A stretch of 64,000 nt of DNA, taken from positions 1 to 64,000 of the forward strand of contig CANNFR010000013.1 in NCBI GenBank assembly GCA_947503935.1. Reading direction: 5' to 3'. The notes beneath the pieces were generated by a model. That model saw only the letters and a list, made by a program, of their open reading frames with translations, made no database searches and was not told where the DNA came from. Below are positions 34,939-43,340 of this stretch, piece after piece (within the stretch, counting starts at the first letter, position 1; the number at the start of each line of letters is the position of its first letter). The position numbers and the translations under genes were made by a program. The DNA comes from an uncultured Paracoccaceae bacterium (GTDB lineage: Bacteria; Pseudomonadota; Alphaproteobacteria; Rhodobacterales; Rhodobacteraceae).

Positions 34939-35340
34939 CTACGACAGGTCTTCGCCCTCGGCCTCAGCGAAGATCCGCTTGGCCGCCAGAAGGCCGTTCA
35001 GCGCGGCGGGGAAACCTGCGTAAACGGACATCTGCATGAGGATTTCGACGATCTCCTCGCGGCTGAGACCGCAATTCAGACCCGCGCGGATATGCACCTC
35101 GAGTTGCGGGGTGGCGTTGCCCACGGCACAGAGCGCCGCGATGGTGGCGATCTCGCGCTCGCGCAGGCCGAGGCCCGGCCGCGACATGATATCGCCGAAG
35201 GGATATTCGAAGAGGTATTGCGCGAAGTCGGGCGCAATGCCGTCGAGCGCGTCGATGACGGCCTGTCCGGCCTGTCCATCGATCCGCTCCAGCATGCGCC
35301 GGCCACGGTCGAGCCTGGTTTCGGTGTTCTGTCCGGTCAT
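34939..35340 (-). CDS. Carboxymuconolactone decarboxylase-family protein
   Basis: 133 residues forming an all-helical CMD/AhpD fold. IATIAALCAVGNATPQLEVH, then IRAGLNCGLSREEIVEILMQ covers the active-site helix; the AhpD CxxC is replaced, with Cys in LCAVG and NCGLS only, so a thiol peroxidase cycle is doubtful. Typical companions are SDRs and cupins, as here. Possibly gamma-carboxymuconolactone decarboxylase-like or a small-molecule binding protein. Confidence 0.82.
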   Translation of the reverse strand: MTGQNTETRLDRGRRMLERIDGQAGQAVIDALDGIAPDFAQYLFEYPFGDIMSRPGLGLREREIATIAALCAVGNATPQLEVHIRAGLNCGLSREEIVEILMQMSVYAGFPAALNGLLAAKRIFAEAEGEDLS

Positions 35341-35384
35341 TGGTGCACTCCTGCTGAACCGAGTATCGGGGACGGGAATAGAAT

Positions 35385-35422
35385 GCCCCGGCCGGATACC
35401 GTCGCCCGCATCCGGCCGGGGC
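35385..35422 (-). terminator. Terminator hairpin of the Atu4866/NTF2 pair
   Basis: GCCCCGGCCGGAT and ATCCGGCCGGGGC form a perfect 13-bp stem with a 12-base loop just 3' of the minus-strand gene ending at 35433, followed on that strand by ATTCTATTCC. Confidence 0.6.
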
Positions 35423-35432
35423 GATGGCGAGC

Positions 35433-35681
35433 CTAGCGGCGATAGAGGATCATGCCCGCATGATGGAGGACGCCGTCGATGAACTCACCGTCCGCCGTGA
35501 ACCCTGTGTCGTCCCAATACTCGATACGCGTGCCGGTGATCCGGTAGCGGCCGGTATATGCGCGCTCGCGGCTTCCCCGCGCCTCGACATAGCGCCCGCC
35601 TGGCAGAAGTTCGTGCCGGACATGTCCGTCTTCGGTGACCCAGAGGCCGATATGGGGATGCGAAGCGATCTGAGCCGTCAC
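35433..35681 (-). CDS. Atu4866-domain protein
   Basis: About 82 residues if started at the GTG overlapping the upstream stop (GTGA). The family signature is clear: SHPHIGLWVTEDGHVRHELL, YTGRYRITGTRIEYWDDTGF, and DGVLHHAGMILYR. The family consists of small beta-barrel proteins named after an Agrobacterium protein, of unknown function, often beside SDR and SnoaL/NTF2-like genes. Translational coupling to the NTF2-like gene implies they work together. Confidence 0.8.
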   Translation of the reverse strand: MTAQIASHPHIGLWVTEDGHVRHELLPGGRYVEARGSRERAYTGRYRITGTRIEYWDDTGFTADGEFIDGVLHHAGMILYRR

Positions 35682-36226
35682 CGCGTCGCTCCCGGCTGCT
35701 GATAGTAGTGGGCGATCTCCTCCGGCGGCACGATCCCGGCATAGTTCAGTTCCTGACGGATCTTCCACGCGCCGTCGGTGCAGACCCAGCCAAGCTGCGA
35801 GCGGCCGTCGAACGCGATGACCTCGCCGTCGAGACGGTCGATGATGCCGACGAAGCCGAGGGTGGTCGAGGCGACGTCACCGCTGACGATCATGTCATCG
35901 CCGCCCGTCAGGGCGTGGAGGACCGATCTGGCGCCGTTCTGCAGGTCTTCCCAGTTGGCACCATAGACCGTGGCGTCGTCGAAGAGCTGCGTCTCACCCG
36001 GCGCGAAATTGTCGAAAAAGACGCCTGCGGGGTTCGCGATGTCGTAGTAGCGGCTCATCTTCTGCGCAAAGACGAAATCCCGATCGCCTTCGTTTCGCTC
36101 CCAGCCTTCCATCATCCATTCGGAATGCAGGTCGGCCGGCGACCCCTCGCCCTCCTGCGGGCAGTCTTGCGCGAGGGCTGGTGCGGTCGTCAGCGCGATA
36201 GCGGCTGCAAGTATGGTGATCTTCAT
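35678..36226 (-). CDS. Secreted NTF2/SnoaL-like protein
   Basis: 182 residues with a Sec signal (MKITILAAAIALTTAPALAQ, cleavage after ALA) and an NTF2-like cone fold: FAQKMSRYYDIANPAGVFFD, VYGANWEDLQNG, then LGWVCTDGAWKIRQELNY. Such domains are enzymes or ligand carriers acting on small hydrophobic molecules. It is exported, unlike its Atu4866 partner. No catalytic residues can be assigned. Confidence 0.75.
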   Translation of the reverse strand: MKITILAAAIALTTAPALAQDCPQEGEGSPADLHSEWMMEGWERNEGDRDFVFAQKMSRYYDIANPAGVFFDNFAPGETQLFDDATVYGANWEDLQNGARSVLHALTGGDDMIVSGDVASTTLGFVGIIDRLDGEVIAFDGRSQLGWVCTDGAWKIRQELNYAGIVPPEEIAHYYQQPGATR

Positions 36227-36314
36227 GATCCTGCTCCATTTCGGTTCGGCGGGCGTCGCCCGGTCCGGGTTGACTCGACCCATGGCTGCAAGGTGGTCCT
36301 CAAGCCTTTTCGAT

Positions 36315-36324
36315 GGTAGCTACC
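36315..36324. promoter_or_regulatory. Palindrome in the NTF2/LysR divergent gap
   Basis: GGTAGCTACC is a perfect 10-bp palindrome 35 bp before the LysR start, in the gap between divergent genes. It is a candidate operator; no more can be said. Confidence 0.3.
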
Positions 36325-36358
36325 GCGCGATTACCTCACTGGTTAGCGTGGCTACACA

Positions 36359-37264
36359 ATGAAGCTCGATCTGAATTTGCTGCCGCTGTTTCTTGCCGTC
36401 GCCGAGGAGGAGAATTTCCGTGCCGCCGCCGATCGGCTGGACGTCACCCGGTCGGCCGTCAGCCAGGGGATGCGGCGGCTAGAGGACAGCCTCGGCATGA
36501 CGCTCGTCACACGGACCACGCGCGCGGTCCGCCTGACTGAGGCGGGCGAGCGGTTGCGCGAGGCGCTTTCCCGGCCGATGTCCGAAATCGGCGCGGCGCT
36601 GGAGCAGGTGGCCGGGCGCGACAACCCGCGTGGCCATCTGCGCATCGCGGCCACCTCGATTGCGGAACGGTTCCTGTCGGGCCCTCTCATCGCCGCCTTC
36701 GCGCAGGCTCATCCCGAGGTGACGGTCGAGGTGACCGTCACGGACGAGGAGTTCGACATCGTCGCGGCGGGTTTCGACGCTGGCGTGCGCCTCGGCGAGA
36801 TAATCGAACAAGATATGATCGCAGTCCCGGTATCGGGCGAGCAACGCGAGACGGTCGTCGCCGCGCCGGACTACCTGACCGCGCACGGGGTCCCGTCGCA
36901 TCCTCGCGATCTATTGAACCACCGCTGCATCGGCTGGCGCCCGGCGCCGAACGTGGCGCCCTATCGGTGGGAGTTCGAGGAGAATGGCACGCCCTTCGAC
37001 ATCGCGGTCGATCCGCAGATCACCACCAACGACCTGAACCTGATGCTGCGGACCGCGGCGGCGGGTGGAGGCATCACCTTCGTCACCGAGGCTACGGCCC
37101 GCGCCTACGTGCAGAGCGGTGCACTCGTGCCCATCCTCAAGGAATACATGCCGCCTTTCCCCGGCTTCTTCCTCTATTTCCCTCAACGAAGGAACATGGC
37201 CCCCAAATTGCGCGCGCTTGTCGATCACATGAAGGTATACCCGGACCGGTCGGCTGGCCTCTGA
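36359..37264 (+). CDS. LysR-family regulator
   Basis: 301 residues. HTH region LDLNLLPLFLAVAEEENFRA, then ADRLDVTRSAVSQGMRRLED; the rest is a type-2 periplasmic-binding effector domain of the CrgA/DsdC-like class (LRIAATSIAERFLSGPL, YRWEFEENG, APKLRALVDHMK). It is divergent from the NTF2/Atu4866 pair and probably controls it and perhaps the SDR/CMD genes. It ends 4 bp from the convergent cupin gene. Confidence 0.88.
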   Translation: MKLDLNLLPLFLAVAEEENFRAAADRLDVTRSAVSQGMRRLEDSLGMTLVTRTTRAVRLTEAGERLREALSRPMSEIGAALEQVAGRDNPRGHLRIAATSIAERFLSGPLIAAFAQAHPEVTVEVTVTDEEFDIVAAGFDAGVRLGEIIEQDMIAVPVSGEQRETVVAAPDYLTAHGVPSHPRDLLNHRCIGWRPAPNVAPYRWEFEENGTPFDIAVDPQITTNDLNLMLRTAAAGGGITFVTEATARAYVQSGALVPILKEYMPPFPGFFLYFPQRRNMAPKLRALVDHMKVYPDRSAGL

Positions 37265-37268
37265 CAGT

Positions 37269-37628
37269 TCAACCATGACTCGACAGCCGAGGAGCCTCGG
37301 CATATTCCGGCCGCTGGGGAGTGAAGACATCGATATTGACGAATTCCTCGGCGCCGACGACCACGGCGTGATGCATGACGTTGGACGGGATCACGGCCAT
37401 ACCGCCGGGGCCGAGGCGCACGACGTCATCGCCGATGTGGAAGTCGACGACCCCCGAGACGATGTAGGCGATCTGTTCGTGGACATGGCTGTGCGGCTTC
37501 GGCTCGTGACCCGGTTGCAAGCGGTGCATCGCGACGGTCGCGCCTTCGCCCGAGAAGGCCTTTTGCTCGACACCTGGGCGGATCGTCTTCCACTCCATGT
37601 CGTTCCAGTTCACGCTGTGAATGTTCAT
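37269..37628 (-). CDS. Cupin-domain protein
   Basis: 119 residues, one cupin barrel: PGHEPKPHSHVHEQIAYIVSG gives the His-His-Glu metal site and VRLGPGGMAVIPSNVMHHAV the last His. AGGAG lies upstream of the ATG. It is followed upstream on the same strand by an aldolase fragment, so it may once have belonged to an aromatic or sugar-acid operon. Likely metal-dependent isomerase or dioxygenase-like, or a binding protein. Confidence 0.8.
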   Translation of the reverse strand: MNIHSVNWNDMEWKTIRPGVEQKAFSGEGATVAMHRLQPGHEPKPHSHVHEQIAYIVSGVVDFHIGDDVVRLGPGGMAVIPSNVMHHAVVVGAEEFVNIDVFTPQRPEYAEAPRLSSHG

Positions 37629-37635
37629 GTGCCGC

Positions 37636-37944
37636 TTACTCCTGTGCTTCCGCGGCGCGTGCGAGTTCCACGCGGAGCCGCGTCTGATAGTGGCTATGGT
37701 CAGAGCCGACGATGAACCAGGTGAACCCATCGGCCGCCCGTCGCGCGGCCGCCGCGCCATTTGGGACGAAGAAGCCGCATGGCAGGTCAGCCGCGCGCGC
37801 GGCTGCGAGAATGCGCGCGATTGCGGCCTCGACTTCGGGCGCGCGCATCGGAACGCGGAGTGAGAGGGCCAGATCGACCGGTCCGACAAAGAGCGCGTCG
37901 ACGTCTTCCACGGTGGCGATGTCCTCCACGGCGTCGATGCTCAA
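37636..37944 (-). pseudogene. HpcH/HpaI aldolase, C-terminal fragment
   Basis: About 100 residues read DVDALFVGPVDLALSL, then ADLPCGFFVPNGAAAARRA, GFTWFIVGSDHSHYQT: the C-terminal third of a class II HpcH/HpaI-type 2-keto-3-deoxy aldolase. The N-terminal barrel with the metal site is absent; the break is at about 37944, where an ABC-transporter fragment on the other strand starts. Not functional alone. Confidence 0.8.
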
Positions 37945-38101
37945 GGCGCTCGGCCGGGAACGCGGCACGACCACTGTGATGGTGACCCATGACAACAGGA
38001 TCCTCGAGCTTGCCGACCGGATCGTCATGCTGGAGGATGGCCGGATCGTGAAGGATACCGCTGCGGCTGCGGCCAAAGGTAATGGCGATAGGAGATGTTA
38101 A
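37939..38101 (+). pseudogene. ABC transporter ATPase, C-terminal fragment
   Basis: The last about 53 codons of a LolD/DevA-type ATPase: TTTVMVTHDNRILELADRIV contains the switch-region His (VTHD), followed by MLEDGRIV. Walker A, Walker B and the LSGGQ signature are all missing. It is joined head to head with the aldolase fragment, a clear deletion or inversion junction. Confidence 0.8.
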
Positions 38102-38834
38102 GGGTCGCAAGAAAGGGTCGACCCATGCATTTGAGGAGCGCACAGGCAACGATTCAAGACTACCAACGGGCACACGTTCATGCTGATCGCTTCCGTTCTT
38201 GCAAGTTGGATCGCCTAGGAAGCGCACAAGCACGAAATCGCGCGATCGAAGCATGAACACGAACTGCACGCGACATCACGCAAATCGTGGAACTCTTTAC
38301 AAGTCGCCCCCATCCATCACGGGTTCTCTCGAAAGTAATCATTAGCGCACTGCAGACATCCACTCCCTACGCAACATCTAGCAATCTGGGCGCGAAGCGC
38401 GCATTCACCTAACAGCGTGCGAATGTCGGCTTTCCCGAGCGCTTGTCGCTTTCGCTGTTCTCGGATCCGGTTTCCCTGATCAGTCTCTATGAAATCCCTG
38501 CTCTTCTTAGCAAGGAAATCGCCGGTAAGTCCCTGACATTATAAAGAAAAATAATGTGGCATATGCAATTATCGACGACTTTTATTGATCTTCCCTGTAT
38601 TTTCCCAGCTATCAGAGAATTCCGACTAGAGACCGACTAGCTCGAGACTACCACCCCAGCCAAACACTTCATGGAATGCGGACGATACGACTGTCGCTCG
38701 AGGTAGGGGCGGTATTTCAGCAGGTTACGGGTATCGCTGCTCAAATCAGACTGTCCGCGCCCCGAAGATAAGCCCCAATATGCCCCAAGTTCTGAGGTCG
38801 GACTTTGCGCGATACGGGTGTCCGTCGGGGATGT
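38102..38834. other. Gene-free stretch between gene fragments
   Basis: No coding frame here has recognisable content on either strand. Composition turns AT-rich around 38520-38600. Short related motifs (GACTAG, GACTAGCTCGAGAC) occur near 38630-38655. Its setting between gene fragments and a truncated recombinase suggests decayed mobile-element DNA or an island edge. Confidence 0.5.
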
Positions 38835-39773
38835 TCAGAGAGTCGCGATCAGCGCGCGCTGGTCCTGCCAGTTTCCCGGCAAAGTGTGCCGCACGCACCA
38901 GTCGGATGTGAGGCCCAGAGGTTGTTTGCCATCAAGGACATCGCGGATGATGTCGGGGGCAAGGAAGGCCAGATCGATCAGCTGGTAAATCCTGCCATTC
39001 GTCGTGCCTTCAGATTTTGCAATCTCGGACAGTGTTCTGCCGGATTTGATCTGTTCGAACCAAAGATGCGCTTTTGCGATGTTCCGGATCAGAGTTTCAT
39101 CGGCGCCGCCGGAAGCATCACCAAGAACCAGCTTTGTCTCAACGCCGCGCTTTCTGAGTTGGAATGGCGCTATCATGGTCTGCACCTCCTGGTCGATCTC
39201 ATCGGTGCCAGCTTTGATCACTGCAGCGAGCTGGACGGGATCAATCGTGACGGTCAGCTCACCGGGGCTAAGATCGATCCGCGCAACGAGATCAAGCATG
39301 TAACTGATGTCCTTATCTGCACACAGCTTTTGCAGGATGCTATGATGATGCTTTATGTCTTCTGCGGAGCGGTTTGGAACCAGCGTGCCAATGAAGGTCA
39401 TATCGCCGAGCCGCTGACCCATCAGATGCGCAACCTTTACCTCCAGGTCCTGCGCAGGCAATCGCCAGCCGTCGACATTTGCTTTGCCGCTCTTCCTGAT
39501 CAGACGATGGGACACATAGTACCGCAACCGCACGCCTGCGCGGGTTTTGGTATGCGAGGGGGTCAAACGATCACCCGTTTCGTCAAAGAGCTTGCCGCAA
39601 AGCAGGGATCGCTCCTTTGCCGTCTTGCGGGCTCTTCCCTCGGCGGCTCCATGCTGCAGCCGCTGCTGGATGCGAATGGCCGTTCGATAGCCGTTTCTTT
39701 GCGCGGGAAGCTTGGGGATGAAACGGGAGACGGCTACCAAGGCATCGTGACGTTTGCGGACGGTATCGAGCAT
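38835..39773 (-). pseudogene. Large serine recombinase, catalytic domain missing
   Basis: The 312-residue frame matches the C-terminal part of large serine recombinases: RNGYRTAIRIQQRLQHGAAE, then LLCGKLFDETGDRLTPSHTK and YYVSHRLIRKSG (recombinase zinc-ribbon-like region), followed by a long helical tail with an HTH-like segment (SGRTLSEIAKSEGTTNGRIY). The N-terminal resolvase domain with its catalytic Ser and Arg residues is absent, and normal length is above 500. It cannot recombine DNA and marks an old integration event. Confidence 0.75.
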
Positions 39774-39929
39774 TCTGTGTTTTGTACCTTCGGATAGTAG
39801 AAGTAACGAAGGTCCGGTTTGTCCCGCGAATTGTCAGTTCGCCCAAGCCACGATTTTGCGCCCGTAGCGAATGTCGGCAATGCGGGCTGCGTCTGCTGCG
39901 TTCCAATATTCCGTCGAATGGCCGCTCAG

Positions 39930-39989
39930 GGCCGTGAGTGCAGCCCGACGAGGGCTCGATGGAGAGTATGCTGCGCCGCATCCGATGTC
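39930..39989. repeat. Interspersed repeat, copy B
   Basis: It matches 57 of 60 bases with 109-168. Just before it, 39867-39891 matches 44565-44589 in 23 of 25 bases, so the full repeat unit is longer (roughly 39860-39990) and is partly present at each site. A frame across it encodes CGAAYSPSSPRRAALTALS, which I associate with spurious short ORFs in Rhodobacteraceae genomes. It is more likely a noncoding repeat than a gene. Confidence 0.7.
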
Positions 39990-40263
39990 AGGTGTGAGCC
40001 CAAAGTGACGGATGCTGCGAAGTGCCAGGACGATTGCTTTCATGACGAACTCGTTGCTTTATGCACTGTTTTAAGTACGGTCATGGCTGTATTTGGGGTG
40101 TTTCTGGGAGGGTGAGAAATGGCACTCTAGGCACCGTCGGCCGAAGCAGTCGTTGGTGCAGCACTCAGCAAGTTCTGGCTCAAAGCCCATTCTGGTTTCG
40201 AGTCCGGTTCGGGGCGAAATCGTACCATACTTTGTTCTGGGCCTTCAGTGCATGCTCCCAGCC

Positions 40264-40430
40264 TCAACTGTACTTATCTTGGAAACCAAGGTGTCCGCCG
40301 TCAACGATTTCGAGGTAGATGCCCCCGCTTGCCATCAGGTTGTTTTCGACATTCATTGCCGTGTTGAACCCACAGCCGATAGATAGGAGGAATTGGAGAA
40401 GCGCGGCCTCGGTGTTGCGCCGTTGCCATG
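40264..40430 (-). pseudogene. Possible coding remnant, unidentified
   Basis: On the minus strand a frame reads QFLLSIGCGFNTAMNVENNL, then MASGGIYLEIVDGGHLGF and stops at 40264. It looks protein-like but no start or 5' part is found and the family is unclear. The remaining bases from 39990 to 40570 show nothing but a possible leader for the glycosyltransferase gene. Confidence 0.25.
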
Positions 40431-40570
40431 CCAGCTGTCCTTTATCTCATGCCATTCGGAGTTCGTGATACAGACGCTGAAAGCCCCTGTTGCTGCTGTT
40501 AGGCGGCGGCCTTATACGTCAAAGGGCTTGGATGAACGGAAGGTGTGGGCAGAGGGAAAGTGAGCGCGCC

Positions 40571-42559
40571 ATGGCACGAGCGGTGTCCATAAAGATCCCA
40601 ACACCTCGGGCGCAGGTTGCCGAGGGATGGGGCGAGTATCATTTCGCGCTTTCGCTGAAAGGCGCGCTGGACGCGCTCGGCTACGACTGCAGCATTGACT
40701 TCTTCCAGCGTTGGCAGGGCGATCCCGGAAGCGCCGATGTGAACTTTGTGATCTATGGCGGGCGCTGGTTCACGCCGCCGCGTGGGTCGCTCAATTTGCT
40801 TTGGATCATCAGCCATCCCAGCGGCGTCCTCCGGCAGGAGCTTGAGCTCTATGACTGGGTCTTTGTCGCTTCCCGGAAGGTTGCCGAAGAACTGACGGCC
40901 GAGGGGCACGGCAATGTGAGTTACCTGCCGCAGGCAACAGACACTAGCCGGTTCTTCCCCGGCGATCGCGACCCGGAGCTAAGCCATGATGTGCTTTTCG
41001 TTGGTAACCGCCACAAGAAGCAGATTCGCAAGGCGGTAGGGCTGGCGCTTGAGGCGGGGGTACCGCTGTCGGTCTATGGCGGGAAATGGGACACCCTTAT
41101 TCCGAAGGCGAACGTGGCCGGAGCCACGATCCCCAATGCGGGGCTCGGACGCTACTATCGCTCGGCCGGAGTTGTCCTGAACGATCACCGGCCGGACATG
41201 GCGGCCAATGGCTTTGTTTCAAACAGGGTCTACGATGTTCTCGCCTCGGGGCGACCGCTTCTGACAGACCGGATAGAAGGGCTCGCCGAAGAGCTGCTCC
41301 CGTTTCTCTACTTTTATGACGACGCGCTATCTCTTGATGCCGGCGTGGCAGCCGCCCTGGCGGAGCCCGAGACACGGATCGAGGAGCGGCGGGCCTTTGC
41401 CCGCACTATCATGACCAATCACAGTTTCGCGGCACGCGCCCATACCATAGACGAGAAGCTGACCGAACTGGGCCAAACCCGGGCGGCCGCCGCAGGTGCC
41501 AGCAACTACCGGTTCTGCGTCGTGACGTGCATCAAGAACGAAGGGCCCTACATCCTCGAATGGGTGGCCCATAACCTCGCCATAGGCGTGACGGATTTCC
41601 TGATCTTCACGAACGACTGCGACGACGGCAGTGCCGAGATCCTCGATCGGCTGGACGACCTGGGGATCGTCCGGCACCTGCCGAACCCAAGCCAGTTCAT
41701 CCCGAAAAGCTCACCGCATCGGGCATGTCTCAACTATGCGCCCTATCACAGAAACTTCCAGGAGGCTGACTACATCGTCATCATTGACGTGGATGAATTC
41801 ATCACCATCTCTGCGGGCGACGGCACACTGAACGACCTTGTTCGTATCACCGGTGAGCCGGACGTTATCTCGCTCTCCGAGCTAATCTTCGGGTTCGGTG
41901 GAGTGGAACGCTATGAGGACGGCCTGGTGACCGAACAATTCCAGTGGTCGAACGACCTTCGCCCCGGCAAGAACCGGGCCCGCCGGGGGGTGAAGTCGAT
42001 CACGCACAACAGCACCAGGATCCGCGAGTTCTCAAACCACCGGCCCTTGCCCGTCGCCGAAGATTCGGGCGGTCTCGTTTGGGTCGACGGCTCGGGCCGT
42101 TCGGTAACCGACGAATTCATCGTCAACGGCGACCGCGGGCTGGATTGCAGGGGCGGCTACGGCCATGCGATCCTAAACCACTTCACCCTGCGATCGGGCG
42201 AAGGAACGCTGGCGAAGTTCGAGCGGGGCGATGCGGTACGCAACAACCGGCTGACAATGAACTATTTCCGCAAGCGCAACCGGAACCGAGTGAAGCCCCG
42301 ACACATGGAGGATATCCATGCCCCGCTGCGCGCCAAGCTTTCCGAGTTGGTGGAGGACGACACGCTGCGTCGGCTGCACGAGGCCTCCGTTGCACGCTAC
42401 CGTCAGAAGATTGATGACTTGAAGGCTACAGAGCGGTTCGGAAAGATCTGGGAAGAGATTCAGCTTGTCGTGCGCGAAACTTCGGAACGAATCTCCGCCC
42501 GCGAGGAAGAAGATGCAATCGTGCCCGCAGCGACGCAAAAAGGGGAACGAGACAAGTGA
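40571..42559 (+). CDS. Two-domain glycosyltransferase (CgeB-like + GT2_4-like)
   Basis: A 662-residue fusion. Residues 1-310 form a GT-B, CgeB/GT4-like domain (PTPRAQVAEGWGEYHFALSL, WIISHPSGVLRQELELYDWV, then NGFVSNRVYDVLASGRPLL for donor binding). From about 315 a GT-A domain of the Glyco_tranf_2_4/GT92 type follows: VVTCIKNEGPYILEWVAHNL, FTNDCDDGSAEIL, and the metal DxD in IIDVDEFITI. The two active sites could add consecutive sugars. It is coupled by a 4-nt overlap to a sulfotransferase, pointing to a sulfated surface polysaccharide or glycolipid. ATG at 40571 preceded by GAGGGA. Confidence 0.85.
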   Translation: MARAVSIKIPTPRAQVAEGWGEYHFALSLKGALDALGYDCSIDFFQRWQGDPGSADVNFVIYGGRWFTPPRGSLNLLWIISHPSGVLRQELELYDWVFVASRKVAEELTAEGHGNVSYLPQATDTSRFFPGDRDPELSHDVLFVGNRHKKQIRKAVGLALEAGVPLSVYGGKWDTLIPKANVAGATIPNAGLGRYYRSAGVVLNDHRPDMAANGFVSNRVYDVLASGRPLLTDRIEGLAEELLPFLYFYDDALSLDAGVAAALAEPETRIEERRAFARTIMTNHSFAARAHTIDEKLTELGQTRAAAAGASNYRFCVVTCIKNEGPYILEWVAHNLAIGVTDFLIFTNDCDDGSAEILDRLDDLGIVRHLPNPSQFIPKSSPHRACLNYAPYHRNFQEADYIVIIDVDEFITISAGDGTLNDLVRITGEPDVISLSELIFGFGGVERYEDGLVTEQFQWSNDLRPGKNRARRGVKSITHNSTRIREFSNHRPLPVAEDSGGLVWVDGSGRSVTDEFIVNGDRGLDCRGGYGHAILNHFTLRSGEGTLAKFERGDAVRNNRLTMNYFRKRNRNRVKPRHMEDIHAPLRAKLSELVEDDTLRRLHEASVARYRQKIDDLKATERFGKIWEEIQLVVRETSERISAREEEDAIVPAATQKGERDK

Positions 42560-43317
42560 CAGAGGCGTCTCAGATCCTTTCCAATTACCACCATGAGCGG
42601 CACTTTCTGCAGATTGTTCATGTCGCGCGCGCCGGAACAGCGCGTGTACCGTTTATCTACATGAAAAACCACAAGGCGGCTTGCACCACCATTCTTGCAA
42701 CACTGATCAGGTATCAGCAGGCCCATCTCGGGCAGCCCGTCACGACCGTCGCCGAAAGCGTCATCCACAAGCCACCTGCAAGGTTAATGCAGAATGGTCG
42801 TCGCAGCTTGGATACTGGCCGGGCGCTGGCCTTCCTGAACGATCCGCAATACTTCCGTTTCACGGTCATTCGCGATCCAATCGCGCGCACGGTGTCGGCT
42901 TATGCCGACAAAATGGTGAAGGGTGGCAAACAAAAGGCTGCCCTGATGCGGCATCTCGGCCGCCCTGCAGAAGCCGACATTACCCTGTCGGAATTTCTCG
43001 ACATCATCGCCCAAGATTCCGGCGCACGCGACGTTGACAGGCACTGGCGCAGCCAGCGCAAGGAGATCTCGTACGATACCGTAACCTATGATTTCATCGG
43101 CGACATGCGGGACCTGGACGGCGCCATGTCGAAGGTGATCGGCATGTGCTTCGACGATGGCGAGATGCTGGTCCAGGACACGCGCAAGACGCTTGGCCAC
43201 AAGTCCGACAGCCGAAGCCGTTTGGAGGGGCTGAGCGCGGAGGACAGGCGAAATCTGGAGACCGCGCTGGAAGACGATCTGGCAATGTATGAAGAGGTCC
43301 GCGCCGCTCTAAAGTGA
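42556..43317 (+). CDS. Carbohydrate sulfotransferase (Sulfotransfer_2 type)
   Basis: 253 residues, GTG start overlapping the glycosyltransferase stop. The PAPS sites are IYMKNHKAACTTI (5'-PSB) and TVIRDPIARTVSAYADKM (3'-PB), in the arrangement of HNK-1/chondroitin-type sulfotransferases rather than that of the enzyme at 3869. It probably sulfates the glycan made by the upstream enzyme. A soluble enzyme by sequence (no signal peptide or transmembrane helix). Confidence 0.85.
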   Translation: MTEASQILSNYHHERHFLQIVHVARAGTARVPFIYMKNHKAACTTILATLIRYQQAHLGQPVTTVAESVIHKPPARLMQNGRRSLDTGRALAFLNDPQYFRFTVIRDPIARTVSAYADKMVKGGKQKAALMRHLGRPAEADITLSEFLDIIAQDSGARDVDRHWRSQRKEISYDTVTYDFIGDMRDLDGAMSKVIGMCFDDGEMLVQDTRKTLGHKSDSRSRLEGLSAEDRRNLETALEDDLAMYEEVRAALK

Positions 43318-43340
43318 TCAGAGCACTTCGCGGAGATACC

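Noticed and set aside
38520-38660. AT-rich dip with short repeated GACTAG motifs, considered as a replication origin or CRISPR-like array
   Set aside because: Repeats are too few and irregular, and no DnaA-box cluster or spacer pattern is present.
40180-40240. A GTTTCGAGTCCGG stretch resembling a tRNA T-arm
   Set aside because: No matching acceptor, D or anticodon arms can be built around it; chance similarity.
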